A stretch of 64,000 bases of DNA from SIG440 sp045631525 (GCA_045631525.1 JAZQUY010000009.1:1-64000), one strand, 5' to 3'. Numbered from the stretch's first letter, positions 26,753 to 36,749 are shown. A program made the numbers and translations. The notes: generated by a model from the sequence alone, not told the origin.

Positions 26753-29032
26753 ATGAGAGTTTTAATGGCAACAATGCAACTTGATATTGGCGGCGCGGAA
26801 ACCCACATTGTTGAGCTGTCAAAGGAATTGTCACGCCGTGGCATTGATGTTTTTGTAGCATCAAACGGCGGAGCTTATGTCCGTGAGCTTGAAGAAGCAG
26901 GCATAACTCACTTTGACGTTGCTCTCCACAATAAAAAGCTCAGTTCTATGCTCAGTGCATACAAGCGTCTTGAACGGATTATTGTGGACTATAAAATTGA
27001 CGTGGTACACGCCCACGCAAGAATTCCGGGGTTCCTTTGCGGACTTCTTCAAAAGAAATATGGTTTTCGCTTTGTTACCACTGCCCACTGGGTGTTCAAC
27101 ACAAGATTCCCTTTCAATCTTTTGAGCAACTGGGGAGACCGTTCCCTTGCAGTAAGCGACGACATAAAAAACTATCTCATTGAAAACTACGGAAGTCACG
27201 CCGACAACATCAGGGTCACCATCAACGGCGTTGATATGGAAAAATTTTCAGAGGACACCGACTTTTCGGATGTAGCGAAAGAATTCAAATTCGGCAAAGA
27301 CAAAATACGTATTGTTTGCGTAAGCCGAATGGACACAGACCGCAGCTTTGCGGCACATAAGCTCATTGAAGCCGTTCCTGAGCTCTTGAAAGAATTTCCA
27401 AATCTTGAAGTGGTGATTGTAGGCGGCGGAAACGACCTTGAGAAAATCTGTGAGAAGATAGACGCCACCAACAAAGCTCTTGGTCAAAGAGTAATCATTG
27501 CCACAGGCGGTCGCACAGATATAAACAAGTTCGCAGCATCAGCTGATGTCTTTGTGGGCGTAAGCCGCGCCGCACTCGAGGCGATGGCAGCAAAAAAGCC
27601 CGCTATTATTGCAGGCAACGAGGGCTATATCGGCATTTTTGACGAGGACAAGCTCCAAATTTCCATTGACACAAACTTCTGCTGTCGTGGCTGTGAAATG
27701 ACCACAACCGAGGCTCTTTGCCGTGACATAAAAATGATTCTTGACCCCGAAAACAAAGCTTACAAAGACCATCTGGGTGAATATTCACAGGAAACCGTCA
27801 AGAACTACTACTCGGTAAAAACCATGGCAGACGATGCCCTCAGGATGTATATTTCAATTATAAAGGACTCAAAAATAAACGAGGTTGACCCCGCAGAATT
27901 TCAGGATATCGGGAAATACCTCCCACACGGAAACAGCAAACGCTCTATTGACGTTTTGATTTCGGGATATTATGGTTTTCACAACAGCGGTGACGATTCC
28001 ATTTTGTCATCAATTATAAATGGTCTTAAATCAAGCTGTCCCACCATAAAAATCGTGGTACTGTCCAAAAACCCCGCCGAAACCTCAAATCTTTACGAGG
28101 TGGAAAGCATTGACAGATTTAGCTTTGGCAAGATTTTTAAAGCACTTCTTAAGACAAAACTTCTTATCAGCGGCGGCGGAAGTCTTATTCAGGACGTCAC
28201 CAGCTCAAAGTCACTTTATTACTATCTTTCGATTATGCACCTTGCAAAGCTTTGCGGTGCAAAGGTTATGGTATATGCCAACGGCATCGGCCCAATTACA
28301 AAAAAGAGAAACTTAAGACTTGTAAAAAACGCCGTGAATAAAGCTGATATGGTTACTCTCAGGGACAAAGCTTCCCGCGCGGAGCTCGAGAAAATTCTGG
28401 GTGATGAAACCACCGCCTTTGTAACTGCCGACCCGGTCTTCGCACTGGAAAACGCAGAAGAAGCTCTTGCGAAATCCGCCCTTGAAAAAATTGGCATAAA
28501 AGGCGAAGACGATTTTTTTGCAGTCGCCGTGCGTGAATGGAAAGAGAACGACAAACAGTTTGAAGAAAAAATCGCAGAGTTTTGTCGCAGGACAAGCGAA
28601 AAACATGGGATCAGAGCGCTGATAATTCCTATGCAAAAGGGTATTGATAAAAAAATCAGCGAAAAAATATCCGACCTTTGCGGTGAAAATTGTTACCTTT
28701 TAGAGGAAGGTCTGTCCCCTCAAATCATCCTGACAATTATAAGTAAAGCAAAATTTGTGGTGGGCATGCGTCTTCACACCCTTATCTATGCGGTGAAAAA
28801 CAACGTTCCCCTCATAGCCCTTGATTATGACCCAAAGGTGAGCGCCGTTATGGAGCCTCTTGATATGATGTTCTCACAAAAGGTTGAAAGCATCAACTCC
28901 CACGAATTATGTAAGTTTGCGGATGAAATCCTGAAGAACCACGATGCACTCTCTGAAAAAATAAAGGAAAAAAGCCAGCAATACAGCATACTGGCTGACA
29001 AAAACATCGATATGACAATGGAACTCCTTTAA
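26753..29032 (+). CDS. GT4 glycosyltransferase fused to CsaB-type pyruvyl transferase
   Basis: A 759-residue two-domain protein. Residues 1-385 form a GT-B glycosyltransferase of family 4: DIGGAETH at the N terminus, HAHARIPG, and a C-terminal half with AALEAMAAKKPAI (nucleotide-sugar glutamates region). From about residue 396 a CsaB-like polysaccharide pyruvyl transferase follows (SGYYGFHNSGDDSI, GGGSLIQD, RLHTLIYA). CsaB adds pyruvate ketals to the secondary wall polymer that binds SLH-domain S-layer proteins. The fusion suggests that the same protein adds a sugar and pyruvylates it, or that the two act in one complex. Substrates are inferred. It follows the LCP ligase in the same direction. 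Confidence 0.9.
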   Translation: MRVLMATMQLDIGGAETHIVELSKELSRRGIDVFVASNGGAYVRELEEAGITHFDVALHNKKLSSMLSAYKRLERIIVDYKIDVVHAHARIPGFLCGLLQKKYGFRFVTTAHWVFNTRFPFNLLSNWGDRSLAVSDDIKNYLIENYGSHADNIRVTINGVDMEKFSEDTDFSDVAKEFKFGKDKIRIVCVSRMDTDRSFAAHKLIEAVPELLKEFPNLEVVIVGGGNDLEKICEKIDATNKALGQRVIIATGGRTDINKFAASADVFVGVSRAALEAMAAKKPAIIAGNEGYIGIFDEDKLQISIDTNFCCRGCEMTTTEALCRDIKMILDPENKAYKDHLGEYSQETVKNYYSVKTMADDALRMYISIIKDSKINEVDPAEFQDIGKYLPHGNSKRSIDVLISGYYGFHNSGDDSILSSIINGLKSSCPTIKIVVLSKNPAETSNLYEVESIDRFSFGKIFKALLKTKLLISGGGSLIQDVTSSKSLYYYLSIMHLAKLCGAKVMVYANGIGPITKKRNLRLVKNAVNKADMVTLRDKASRAELEKILGDETTAFVTADPVFALENAEEALAKSALEKIGIKGEDDFFAVAVREWKENDKQFEEKIAEFCRRTSEKHGIRALIIPMQKGIDKKISEKISDLCGENCYLLEEGLSPQIILTIISKAKFVVGMRLHTLIYAVKNNVPLIALDYDPKVSAVMEPLDMMFSQKVESINSHELCKFADEILKNHDALSEKIKEKSQQYSILADKNIDMTMELL

Positions 29033-29054
29033 ACCTCTTTAAAACAAAATAAAA

Positions 29055-29098
29055 AAACGATACACCTTCGCCCCAAAAGACGGATATGTATCGTTTTT
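29055..29098. terminator. Terminator between csaB fusion and spoVG
   Basis: Stem AAACGATACA/TGTATCGTTT with an internal loop, then TTTTTTTT; A-run on the other side for convergent spoVG. Confidence 0.8.
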
Positions 29099-29126
29099 TT
29101 TGAGAAAATCTTAAATCGTTAAAACC

Positions 29127-29402
29127 TTATTCTTCAACGCTGAATTCAGAAAGAGATTCTTCGTATTTTGCGAGAATCATATCCTGAAGAAGTTCTCTCA
29201 TCTCGGCATTGATAGGATGTGCAATATCCTTAAATTCGCCGTCCGGAGTTTTGCGGCTGGGCATAGCGATGAAGAGCTTCTCGTGACCCTCGATTACTTT
29301 GATGTCATGAACCACAAATGCGTCATCGAAAGTGACAGAAACAACTGCTTTCATTCTGCCTTCCGCATTGATTTTTCTGACTTTAATGTCAGTGATTTGC
29401 AT
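29127..29402 (-). CDS. spoVG: SpoVG family regulator
   Basis: A 91-residue SpoVG protein: MQITDIKVRK start, FVVHDIKVIEG, and the FIAMPSRKTPDGEFKDIAHP core. SpoVG affects septation during sporulation and binds nucleic acids in several Firmicutes. ATG 29402 is chosen over a GTG three codons upstream because AAAGGTGG lies 9 bases before it. Divergent from murC. Confidence 0.95.
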   Translation of the reverse strand: MQITDIKVRKINAEGRMKAVVSVTFDDAFVVHDIKVIEGHEKLFIAMPSRKTPDGEFKDIAHPINAEMRELLQDMILAKYEESLSEFSVEE

Positions 29403-29486
29403 AAAATGCACCCACCTTTGTAAAAAGTTTATATGATTTTAATTATTTTCTGAATAAAAAATTTCAAGAATAATATAATACCTATA

Positions 29487-29515
29487 TTGATAAATTCTCC
29501 CTTTTGTGTTAAAAT
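29487..29515 (+). promoter_or_regulatory. Promoter of murC
   Basis: TTGATA (29487-29492), 17 bp, TAAAAT (29510-29515). It rules out translation from a TTG at 29487, which would be the -35 itself. Confidence 0.7.
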
Positions 29516-29561
29516 ACTAAAAGAAAGTAAAATAATTCCAAATCCCAAGGAGATGAGCCCT

Positions 29562-30941
29562 TTGAAAAACTTTCGTTTTTTGGACCTTCCAAAAAATTCA
29601 CACATACATATGGTTGGTATAGGCGGCATAAGCATGAGCGCCCTTGCCCATATGCTAAGGCATTTCGGATACAATGTGTCAGGCTCTGACCGTGCAGAAA
29701 CCAGTGCCACGCAGAAACTTGCTTGTGAAGAGTTTAACATTTACATCGGACACAATGCTGACAACTTACAAGATCCCGACCTTGTTTGCTACACAGCAGC
29801 AATCCCAAAAGACAATCCGGAACTTGTGAAAGCTCGTTCCCTTGGCATCCCATGCCTTGAACGCGCCGAGTTACTTGGGCAGCTTATGGAAAGCTATAAA
29901 TACCCCATAGCAGTCTCCGGAACGCACGGAAAAACCACAACAACATCAATGCTGTCGCTGGTTTTCCTTGAAGCTGGACTCGACCCCACCATTCTGGTCG
30001 GCGGCGAGCTTTCTCAAATTGGAGGAAACTACCACATAGGAAGCCAAAATCATCTGATTTTTGAGGCTTGCGAATACGTAGAAAGCTTCCTGAATTTTCA
30101 TCCGTATTTGTCAATTATCACCAACGTAGAAGAGGATCATCTCGACTATTTTAGTGACCTTAATCATATTATAACATCTTTTAAAAAATTTACAAGCCTA
30201 AATTCACCTCTTGGATGCATTATTGTTTGTTCTGACGATAAAAACGCTGTTGAGGTTGTGAAAGATTCACAAAAAAAAGTAGTCACTTTCGGCTTGCTTG
30301 GTAAAAATAACGATTTTTTTGCCGAAAATCCTCACATCAACGATAAAAGTATGACCCAGTTTGACGTGTATGCCTACGGTGAAAAAGCGACAACGCTTGA
30401 GCTTTTTGTGCACGGTGAACACAATGTCAGAAACGCGCTGGCAGCTTTTGCAGCAGCATGGGAAATGGGTATTGATATAGGTGCCATAAAACGTGGTCTT
30501 GAAAGCTATACCGGCACAAAACGCAGATACGAAAAACTGGGCGAAGTTGATGGTATAAAAGTAATCGACGATTATGCCCACCATCCCACCGAAATTGAAA
30601 CCACCCTGAAATCGGCGAAAAACGTGTCACAAGGCAAGGTCTGGTGCATCTTCCAACCCCATACCTATTCAAGAACAAAAGCTTTCCTGGGCGAATTTGC
30701 CAAAGCTCTTGAAATTGCCGACACCGCAATTGTCACCGACATTTATCCCGCAAGGGAAACCTTTGACGGCACAATCCACAGTTGTGATATGGTTCGGCTT
30801 ATGAAAAACGGCGTGTATATAAACGACTTCGGTGCAATAAAAAGATATGTGCTGAAAAACGCAAAAAAAGGCGACACCATCATTACAATGGGCGCCGGAG
30901 ACGTCTTCAAAATAGGACATCTTCTTATAAACGAAAACTAA
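29562..30941 (+). CDS. murC: UDP-N-acetylmuramate--L-alanine ligase
   Basis: Adds the first amino acid (L-alanine) to UDP-MurNAc in peptidoglycan synthesis. The protein (about 460 residues) has HMVGIGGISMS (UDP-binding), the ATP loop GTHGKTTTT, HPTEIETT and the C-terminal IFQPHTYSR and MGAGDV segments of Mur ligases. AAGGAG is directly followed by ATG (29553), too close to function; the TTG at 29562 has 9-base spacing and is preferred, though ATG 29553 remains possible. Confidence 0.95.
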   Translation: MKNFRFLDLPKNSHIHMVGIGGISMSALAHMLRHFGYNVSGSDRAETSATQKLACEEFNIYIGHNADNLQDPDLVCYTAAIPKDNPELVKARSLGIPCLERAELLGQLMESYKYPIAVSGTHGKTTTTSMLSLVFLEAGLDPTILVGGELSQIGGNYHIGSQNHLIFEACEYVESFLNFHPYLSIITNVEEDHLDYFSDLNHIITSFKKFTSLNSPLGCIIVCSDDKNAVEVVKDSQKKVVTFGLLGKNNDFFAENPHINDKSMTQFDVYAYGEKATTLELFVHGEHNVRNALAAFAAAWEMGIDIGAIKRGLESYTGTKRRYEKLGEVDGIKVIDDYAHHPTEIETTLKSAKNVSQGKVWCIFQPHTYSRTKAFLGEFAKALEIADTAIVTDIYPARETFDGTIHSCDMVRLMKNGVYINDFGAIKRYVLKNAKKGDTIITMGAGDVFKIGHLLINEN

Positions 30942-30947
30942 AAAACA

Positions 30948-30975
30948 AGCCACCTGCAAAAGCAGGTGGCTTTGC
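30948..30975 (+). terminator. Terminator of murC
   Basis: 10-bp stem AGCCACCTGC-AAAA-GCAGGTGGCT, followed by a short T-rich stretch. Confidence 0.7.
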
Positions 30976-30996
30976 ATTATACAAACAACAAATCCA

Positions 30997-32661
30997 TCAC
31001 ACCGCTTCAGTGCGGATTTTTTTGTCTTCAATATAAATATGCTTATTGCAAATTTCAAATGCCGCACGCTTGTGTGAAATAATGAGACAAGTCTTGCTTT
31101 TGAGATTCTTTATGTTTTTAAGAAGTTTTTCTTCCGTTTCCTCGTCAAGTGCCGAGGTTGCCTCATCAAGAAGAATAATTGGCGCATCCGAAAGAATGGC
31201 GCGGCTCACAGCAAGTCTTTGAATCTGTCCCTCTGAAAGTCCCGCACCCTTTTCACCCAAAAGCGTATCGAGCCCATCAGGAAGCTGCCTTATAAATTCC
31301 GCCGCACAAGCAACCTCCGCCGCTTTCATAATCTCATCATCGGACGCATCGGGCCGCACCATAGAAATAGCATCACGTATAGTCCCCGAAAGCAAAAGGT
31401 TGCCTTGGGGAACATAAGAAAACAGCGGTCTTGAGTTTTTCCCCACCGGCACTCTTTCCTCACCCAAATCGAGATATATCTTCCCATTCACTGGCGTATA
31501 AACCCCAAGAAGAAGCTTTATGAGGGTGCTCTTGCCTATGCCTGAAATCCCGCCGATAACAGCAAAATCACCCTTGTTTATCGAAAGACTGGCATCTTCA
31601 AACACCTCAGTTTTGCCATAGCCAAATGAAATATTCTCAAAACAAAGTCTCTGCAATGATTCATAAGCCACGCGCGCATCAAAAATTTCACCGTTTTCCT
31701 TTTCATCGGGAAGATTGTCAAGTTCAATAATTCTCTCTGCCGAGGCAAGAATGGAATAATATTGCGGAACAACCCCGGAAAGTCCCGCAAAAGGTGCCTG
31801 AACCTGATTTACAAGCTGAATGATTGCAGTAAGAGTACCAAACGAAATCGTTCCCATAAATAATCTGTAAGCACTCCACACCAAAGCATAAAGCGAGCCT
31901 GCGCTGAAAATGATGCTGAGCCCCGAAGACGACACAAGCGTAATATTTCTGCGCTTCATCTGTGCCTTGTAATTTTCCTCCTGAAGCACGTCTCCCTTTT
32001 CGGCAATTTTATTTTCAATTCCAAAAACCTTTATCATAAGGAGACTTCCAAGGGTCTCCTGAAAGAAAGAACGCACCTTTGCCTCTGTTTCCTGAATGCG
32101 CTTATGGGTTCTTTTGAGCACCTTTCTGAATGCTCCAATAACCAAAAGCAAAATAATTCCGCCGAAAAGAAAGATAAACGCAAACCCTCTGTCAAGAATA
32201 GTAAGTGAGTAAAGTGCATAACAAAGCCCCGCCACCAAAGCCAAAACGCTTGGAATCAACGTTAGAACACCCTTTGAAATAACAGATATGTCGTTGTTTA
32301 GACGCGTCATCAAATCTCCTGTGTGATAGGAAGCCACTGCCGAATAGTCTTTCCCAAGAAGCTTTGAAAAGGCCTTGCCACGAAGGCTATTGTTGAGCCG
32401 TGCACCCACGTGGGCCTCGATTGATTGACCAAGAAGGCGAATTCCCACCTGCACAAGAATTATAACAACAAGCTTTGCCGCCGCAAAAAGAAAGCCGTCA
32501 AAGTCCTTTGAAACTGCGGTATCAATAACGTGCCGTGAGGTCAGCGCAAAAATAACGCCCAAAATAGTGAGGGTACACCTAAGCACAGACAAAAGAAATA
32601 TAGAACTAAGCCGCGCCTTTGAGTGTCGGTACAGCCATTTTAACGTTTTCTTGTCTTTCAT
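30997..32661 (-). CDS. ABC exporter (fused membrane and ATPase domains)
   Basis: A 554-residue type IV ABC exporter: six membrane helices (about 15-300) and an ATPase domain with Walker A GISGIGKST, signature LSEGQIQR, Walker B IILLDEATSALD and H-loop SHKR. The core motifs are intact, so it can work as a homodimer. The substrate is unknown. The start at 32661 has CAGGTG 6 bases upstream and its own promoter (32698-32726). It lies alone, convergent to murC. Confidence 0.9.
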   Translation of the reverse strand: MKDKKTLKWLYRHSKARLSSIFLLSVLRCTLTILGVIFALTSRHVIDTAVSKDFDGFLFAAAKLVVIILVQVGIRLLGQSIEAHVGARLNNSLRGKAFSKLLGKDYSAVASYHTGDLMTRLNNDISVISKGVLTLIPSVLALVAGLCYALYSLTILDRGFAFIFLFGGIILLLVIGAFRKVLKRTHKRIQETEAKVRSFFQETLGSLLMIKVFGIENKIAEKGDVLQEENYKAQMKRRNITLVSSSGLSIIFSAGSLYALVWSAYRLFMGTISFGTLTAIIQLVNQVQAPFAGLSGVVPQYYSILASAERIIELDNLPDEKENGEIFDARVAYESLQRLCFENISFGYGKTEVFEDASLSINKGDFAVIGGISGIGKSTLIKLLLGVYTPVNGKIYLDLGEERVPVGKNSRPLFSYVPQGNLLLSGTIRDAISMVRPDASDDEIMKAAEVACAAEFIRQLPDGLDTLLGEKGAGLSEGQIQRLAVSRAILSDAPIILLDEATSALDEETEEKLLKNIKNLKSKTCLIISHKRAAFEICNKHIYIEDKKIRTEAV

Positions 32662-32697
32662 TTTATCACCTGCCGTATAAAGCATAAATCTACATTA

Positions 32698-32726
32698 AGT
32701 TTAGCACAAGACCGCCCGTTAGTCAA
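32698..32726 (-). promoter_or_regulatory. Promoter of the ABC exporter gene
   Basis: Minus strand TTGACT (32726-32721), 17 bp, TAAACT (32703-32698). Confidence 0.6.
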
Positions 32727-32821
32727 GGGAGCCTTTTCTCCCAAGAACAGACAAGAAACGTCTCCCTGAAAATAAACATTTGCAACTGCTTAAACCAAAA
32801 ATGCATTTCAGAGGGCATAAA

Positions 32822-32852
32822 AAAGAGAGGAAACCCCCCTCTTTTTTTATAT
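32822..32852 (-). terminator. Terminator of gpr
   Basis: AAAGAG/CTCTTT-type stem with G/C-rich loop directly after the gpr stop, followed on the minus strand by TTTTTTATG. Confidence 0.6.
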
Positions 32853-32854
32853 AC

Positions 32855-33835
32855 CTATTTGTACTCGTCTATGTCCGAAAGGCTTATCCCCTCGTGAAGG
32901 GCTATATTTATTCCGTTTGCGATTATCCTTGACATTTTCTCTGCCTGTTCATCAATATCCTTTGGGGTAACAATAAAATCCCCCACATTTTCACCCAACA
33001 CCTCTTTGAGAAGAAAAAGCCGGTCTTCCTCCTCTGCGTCTTTCAATATTTCCAAAAAGCCCTGGTTTTCCCCTGAATTTTCTTTCATATTCTTTATAAG
33101 CAAATCTATGGCATCTGCTGCGATTGTTGCCGCATCAATCACCGTAGGAACGCCAACTCCAATCACGGGAACACCCATTTCTTTTTTGTTTAAGGACATA
33201 CGTCGGTTTCCTACCCCCGCCCCGGGAGTAATCCCGGTATCCGACAGCTGAATGGTTTTGTTCACTCTTTCGACCGAGCGGGAGCAAAGAGCATCTATTG
33301 CGATTATAAGTGATGGCTTTATCTTTTCGGTGAGCCCTTTTATTATCTCACCTGTTTCAAGTCCTGTAATTCCTAAAACTCCAGGAGCTATGGCGCACAC
33401 ACTTTTCAGCCGCTTGTCAATCTCCTCAGGCATATACCTGATAAGATGCCTTGTCACAAGCACATAATCAAGAGTAGTGGGTCCCACTGCGTCAGGAGTA
33501 ATATTGCGATTTCCAAGTCCCACTACCAAAACATTTTCAAGGGAATTTCCGCTGACAAGCTTTTTTAATTCTTTTGCACAAGCCTTGCACGCCGCTTCAT
33601 ATACCGCCTGCTTCATCCACCAGTCCTTTGGAAGCTCTATGGTTATATACCTGCCCTTTTCCTTGTGCAATGCTTTTTCACCGTTTTTGTCAAGAATTTC
33701 AACAGCCGTAGCCTTTATGCCCTGCTCGATAAGCTCTTCCTCCGCCCTGACTCCCTGAATTTCAGAAATCATCTCCCCTGCCTCAAGGAACAATTCCCTC
33801 ATTTCAAGAGCAAGGTCTGTCCGTCTGTTAAACAT
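32855..33835 (-). CDS. gpr: Germination protease (spore protease GPR)
   Basis: Degrades small acid-soluble spore proteins during germination to supply amino acids; made in the forespore as an inactive zymogen. The 326-residue protein carries the N-terminal propeptide region with RRTDLALEM, the VGLGNRNITPDAVGP core, VCAIAPGVLG and IAIDAL, all conserved in GPR aspartic proteases. ATG 33835 follows GAAAGGAG; longer reading frames start outside homology. It proves that the organism, or its recent ancestor, sporulates. Confidence 0.95.
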   Translation of the reverse strand: MFNRRTDLALEMRELFLEAGEMISEIQGVRAEEELIEQGIKATAVEILDKNGEKALHKEKGRYITIELPKDWWMKQAVYEAACKACAKELKKLVSGNSLENVLVVGLGNRNITPDAVGPTTLDYVLVTRHLIRYMPEEIDKRLKSVCAIAPGVLGITGLETGEIIKGLTEKIKPSLIIAIDALCSRSVERVNKTIQLSDTGITPGAGVGNRRMSLNKKEMGVPVIGVGVPTVIDAATIAADAIDLLIKNMKENSGENQGFLEILKDAEEEDRLFLLKEVLGENVGDFIVTPKDIDEQAEKMSRIIANGINIALHEGISLSDIDEYK

Positions 33836-33989
33836 TTTTTCTCCTTTCCTCTCTTCCCCTCCTCCAGCCACATAAATCTTGACACAAGATATTGTTTGTG
33901 ATAAAATGTGAGCATAGTATGATGCTTTTATTTTGGGGGACTTTAACAACTTTTCACAAGCTTTTATATAGCGAATCAGAAAACCATTT

Positions 33990-34394
33990 TCAGCTTGTGA
34001 AATCCTCTAAAAATCCCGTAAGGGATGACGCACTGTAAAGCTTTATTCCGTCACTGAGCATTTCGAAATCATGCTGTGACAAATCGTTTTTGAAGATTTT
34101 GTGGCTGTAAAGGAACTCTTCCTTTCCATCGTGGGACACATATATCCCGATTTCCTCACCGCAAAGCTTCACCAGATAATAATCGAACTTTGCGCCATCT
34201 GTCCTTTTTTCTTCTGTATCGGATGAAGTATCAATTGGAACAGTGGTCTTTGATACCTCCACCACAGGCGCGGCAAGAGCAGAGCTTTCTTCAAGACTCG
34301 CTTTGGTTATATTATAGGTAAGAACTCCTGTGGCAACCGACACAACTGCCATAAGGATAAAAAGCATAAATATTTTGAATGTAGTTTTAAGCAT
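33990..34394 (-). CDS. Membrane-anchored protein with BofC-like C-terminal domain
   Basis: A 134-residue protein with one N-terminal membrane helix (about residues 6-27), a low-complexity Ser/Thr/Glu linker and a C-terminal module FDYYLVKLCGEEIGIYV... ending DGIKLYSASSLTGFLEDFTS-like. The spacing (LVK, internal Asp, 'L.DGI', final DFTS) resembles BofC C-terminal domains of spore-forming clostridia, where BofC delays a forespore protease. The assignment is by pattern only. It lies 155 bases upstream of gpr in the same direction, so a sporulation role is plausible. Confidence 0.55.
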   Translation of the reverse strand: MLKTTFKIFMLFILMAVVSVATGVLTYNITKASLEESSALAAPVVEVSKTTVPIDTSSDTEEKRTDGAKFDYYLVKLCGEEIGIYVSHDGKEEFLYSHKIFKNDLSQHDFEMLSDGIKLYSASSLTGFLEDFTS

Positions 34395-34532
34395 ATTTTT
34401 TGTCCAACCTTTCTTTGTGGGCTTTTTGTTAATTTTTTACACTTTTTCGTGTTTTATACCCAGAGCGCAAAAACTTTTGGTTTGATATTTTATTTTACGC
34501 CTCCGTTTTGGCAGGCAAAAGGAGAGATTTTC

Positions 34533-36749
34533 TTGAAAAATAATCCTTATTCAAAAATCTTTTTAAAGGTGTTTGGCATCACCGCAGCATGCGGCCTTGC
34601 TCTTGCTTTCCTTGTTTTTCTTGGGGCTGTGCTGGGCTTTTTCGGAAATATGCAATCCCTTGACATCGATTCAATCATTTCAAACAGCTCAAGTCAGGTT
34701 GTTTATATTGATCCCGCAGGGAACGAGCGCCCTCTCACAACACTTTCTGCCGAGCAGAATCGTATCTGGGTTGACTTTGACGACATTCCTCAGGATATGA
34801 AAGACGCTTTTGTTTCAATTGAGGACGAGCGTTTTTATTCCCACAGCGGCTTTGATTTGAGGCGTACGTTCAAGGCATTTCTGGTATTCGTGAAAAACAA
34901 GTTCACAGGTGGCAAAACCACCTTTGGCGGAAGCACCATTACCCAACAGCTTGTGAAAAACCTCACTCAAAAAACCGAGCGCACTGCCGCACGAAAAATT
35001 CAAGAAATCTCGCGATCGGTAAATCTTGAAAAACGACTTTCAAAAGATAAAATTCTCGAGCTTTACCTCAATTCCATTTATCTTTCTCAGGGCTGCAACG
35101 GCGTTCAGGCGGCATCCCACAAATTTTTCGGCAAACCCGTAAGTGAGCTCTCTTTGGCAGAGTGCGCATCAATCGCCGGAATAACACAATATCCCACGCT
35201 CTATGACCCACTGATTAATCCTGAAAACAACAAGAAAAAGCAAGAAATCGTTCTTTCAAAGATGCTGGAGCTTGGCTATATAACAAAAGAAGAACACGAT
35301 GAGGCAATGGGTGAAGAATTGGTCTTCGCCGAATTTGACGAAAGCGCACTTGTTACCGGAACCATACATTCATACTTTGTTGACCAGATTGCCTATGATG
35401 TTTTAGAGGGACTCCAGGACCTTGGCTACACCGAAAGCATCGCAAAGAAAATGCTCTATTCAGGTGGCCTCAAGATTGTTTCAACCATTGACCCAAATGT
35501 TCAGAAAGCTATGGAAAAAGTCTTTGAAAACACAGATAATTTCCCCAACTCCACAGGAAATGACCCCGCCCAATCCGCTATGGTTGTTATGGACCCATAT
35601 ACCGGACAAGTTAAGGGTATGGTTGGCGGTGTTGGTAAAAAATCAGGCAACCTCGTTCTCAACCGTGCGACTCAAACACTCCGTCAGCCCGGTTCATCAA
35701 TAAAGCCCATTGCGGTTTATGCCCCCGCTATTGAGCGCGGAATAATAAACGCAGCAGACATTTATGACGACAAGGCGATTTCATACGGAGAGTGGACTCC
35801 CCGAAACTATGACCACACTTACAGCGGAAAGGTTTCAATCCGCACAGCAGTCCGCAAATCACTGAACACCATTCCCGTTCAGGTCCTTGATGAAATGGGG
35901 GCAAACGCTTCATATAACTTCCTCACCCAAAAGCTTGGTGTTTCATCACTGGTTAAGAATCGTACAGGCAGTGACGGAAAGGTTTATTCGGACATAGGTC
36001 TTTCACAGCTGGCTCTTGGCGGCCTCACCGACGGAATTTCCGTCATTGAAATGACTGCCGCCTATACACCCTTTGTGAACCGTGGAATCTTCACAAAGCC
36101 TTATTGCTTCACCTCGGTTGTGGACTCAAAGGGAAACGAGCTTCTTTCAAACAAGCCAAAGCAAACTATTGCCTTAAGTGAACAAACCGCATATGTTATG
36201 AGCAGACTTCTTTCAGAGGTAGTATCTTATGGAACAGGCGGTGGCGCACAGCTTGCATCAGGTATGTATACCGCCGGAAAAACCGGTACAACCTCTGACA
36301 GCCACGACCGATGGTTTGTGGGATATACCCCGCATTATGTAGGCGCAGTATGGTACGGATATGACATTCCCCGCCCTATGACACATTCAGGAAATCCGTG
36401 CATAAAAGCTTGGAAAATGGTTATGGACGAAATAAACAGTGGAAAAGCGAAGACCTCTCCCGCTGTCCCAAAAGGTGTAAAATCCGTCAGTTATTGCGCT
36501 GAAACCGGTCTTTTGCCAGGTGAACATTGCGGCGAAAATGTAACAAACTTCTGGTTCACAAGTGACAATGAACCCAAGGAAAGTTGCAAATCAAAGCATC
36601 TCCCCGAAGGCGCAGAAGAAAACCAAAATGCTGAAACAGGCGAAGGCACCGAAAATGTTGAAACAACAACTCCTAACACAGCCGGCAACGAAAGCGAAAC
36701 AACTCCCTCTACGGAGGTTGTTGAAGAGGTCATAGTCCCTGCCGCATAA
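34533..36749 (+). CDS. Class A penicillin-binding protein (PBP1 type)
   Basis: Bifunctional peptidoglycan synthase: a membrane helix (about 10-35), a GT51 glycosyltransferase domain with EDERFYSHSG (catalytic Glu) and GGSTITQQLVKN, and a transpeptidase domain with SxxK (GSSIKP, about residue 387), SLN and KTGT (about 582). A Cys-containing segment and a Glu/Thr/Asn-rich tail of about 60 residues follow. The TTG start at 34533 is chosen because AAAGGAGAG lies 7-8 bases before it and membrane topology begins properly there. Length 738 residues is usual. Confidence 0.94.
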   Translation: MKNNPYSKIFLKVFGITAACGLALAFLVFLGAVLGFFGNMQSLDIDSIISNSSSQVVYIDPAGNERPLTTLSAEQNRIWVDFDDIPQDMKDAFVSIEDERFYSHSGFDLRRTFKAFLVFVKNKFTGGKTTFGGSTITQQLVKNLTQKTERTAARKIQEISRSVNLEKRLSKDKILELYLNSIYLSQGCNGVQAASHKFFGKPVSELSLAECASIAGITQYPTLYDPLINPENNKKKQEIVLSKMLELGYITKEEHDEAMGEELVFAEFDESALVTGTIHSYFVDQIAYDVLEGLQDLGYTESIAKKMLYSGGLKIVSTIDPNVQKAMEKVFENTDNFPNSTGNDPAQSAMVVMDPYTGQVKGMVGGVGKKSGNLVLNRATQTLRQPGSSIKPIAVYAPAIERGIINAADIYDDKAISYGEWTPRNYDHTYSGKVSIRTAVRKSLNTIPVQVLDEMGANASYNFLTQKLGVSSLVKNRTGSDGKVYSDIGLSQLALGGLTDGISVIEMTAAYTPFVNRGIFTKPYCFTSVVDSKGNELLSNKPKQTIALSEQTAYVMSRLLSEVVSYGTGGGAQLASGMYTAGKTGTTSDSHDRWFVGYTPHYVGAVWYGYDIPRPMTHSGNPCIKAWKMVMDEINSGKAKTSPAVPKGVKSVSYCAETGLLPGEHCGENVTNFWFTSDNEPKESCKSKHLPEGAEENQNAETGEGTENVETTTPNTAGNESETTPSTEVVEEVIVPAA

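Noticed and set aside
29403..29486. A sigma-H promoter for spoVG
   Set aside because: AGGTATT and GAAAT are present at roughly the right distance, but the match is too weak to support; a sigma-A reading (TTGAAA) is also poor.
29487..29561. Longer N terminus for murC from a TTG at 29487
   Set aside because: This TTG is the -35 of a good promoter (TTGATA-17-TAAAAT), and the extra residues have no homology to MurC.
33836..33960. A sigma-F/G promoter for gpr
   Set aside because: CATTTTA occurs upstream, but no -35 (GNATR-like) lies at the required 15-17 bp.
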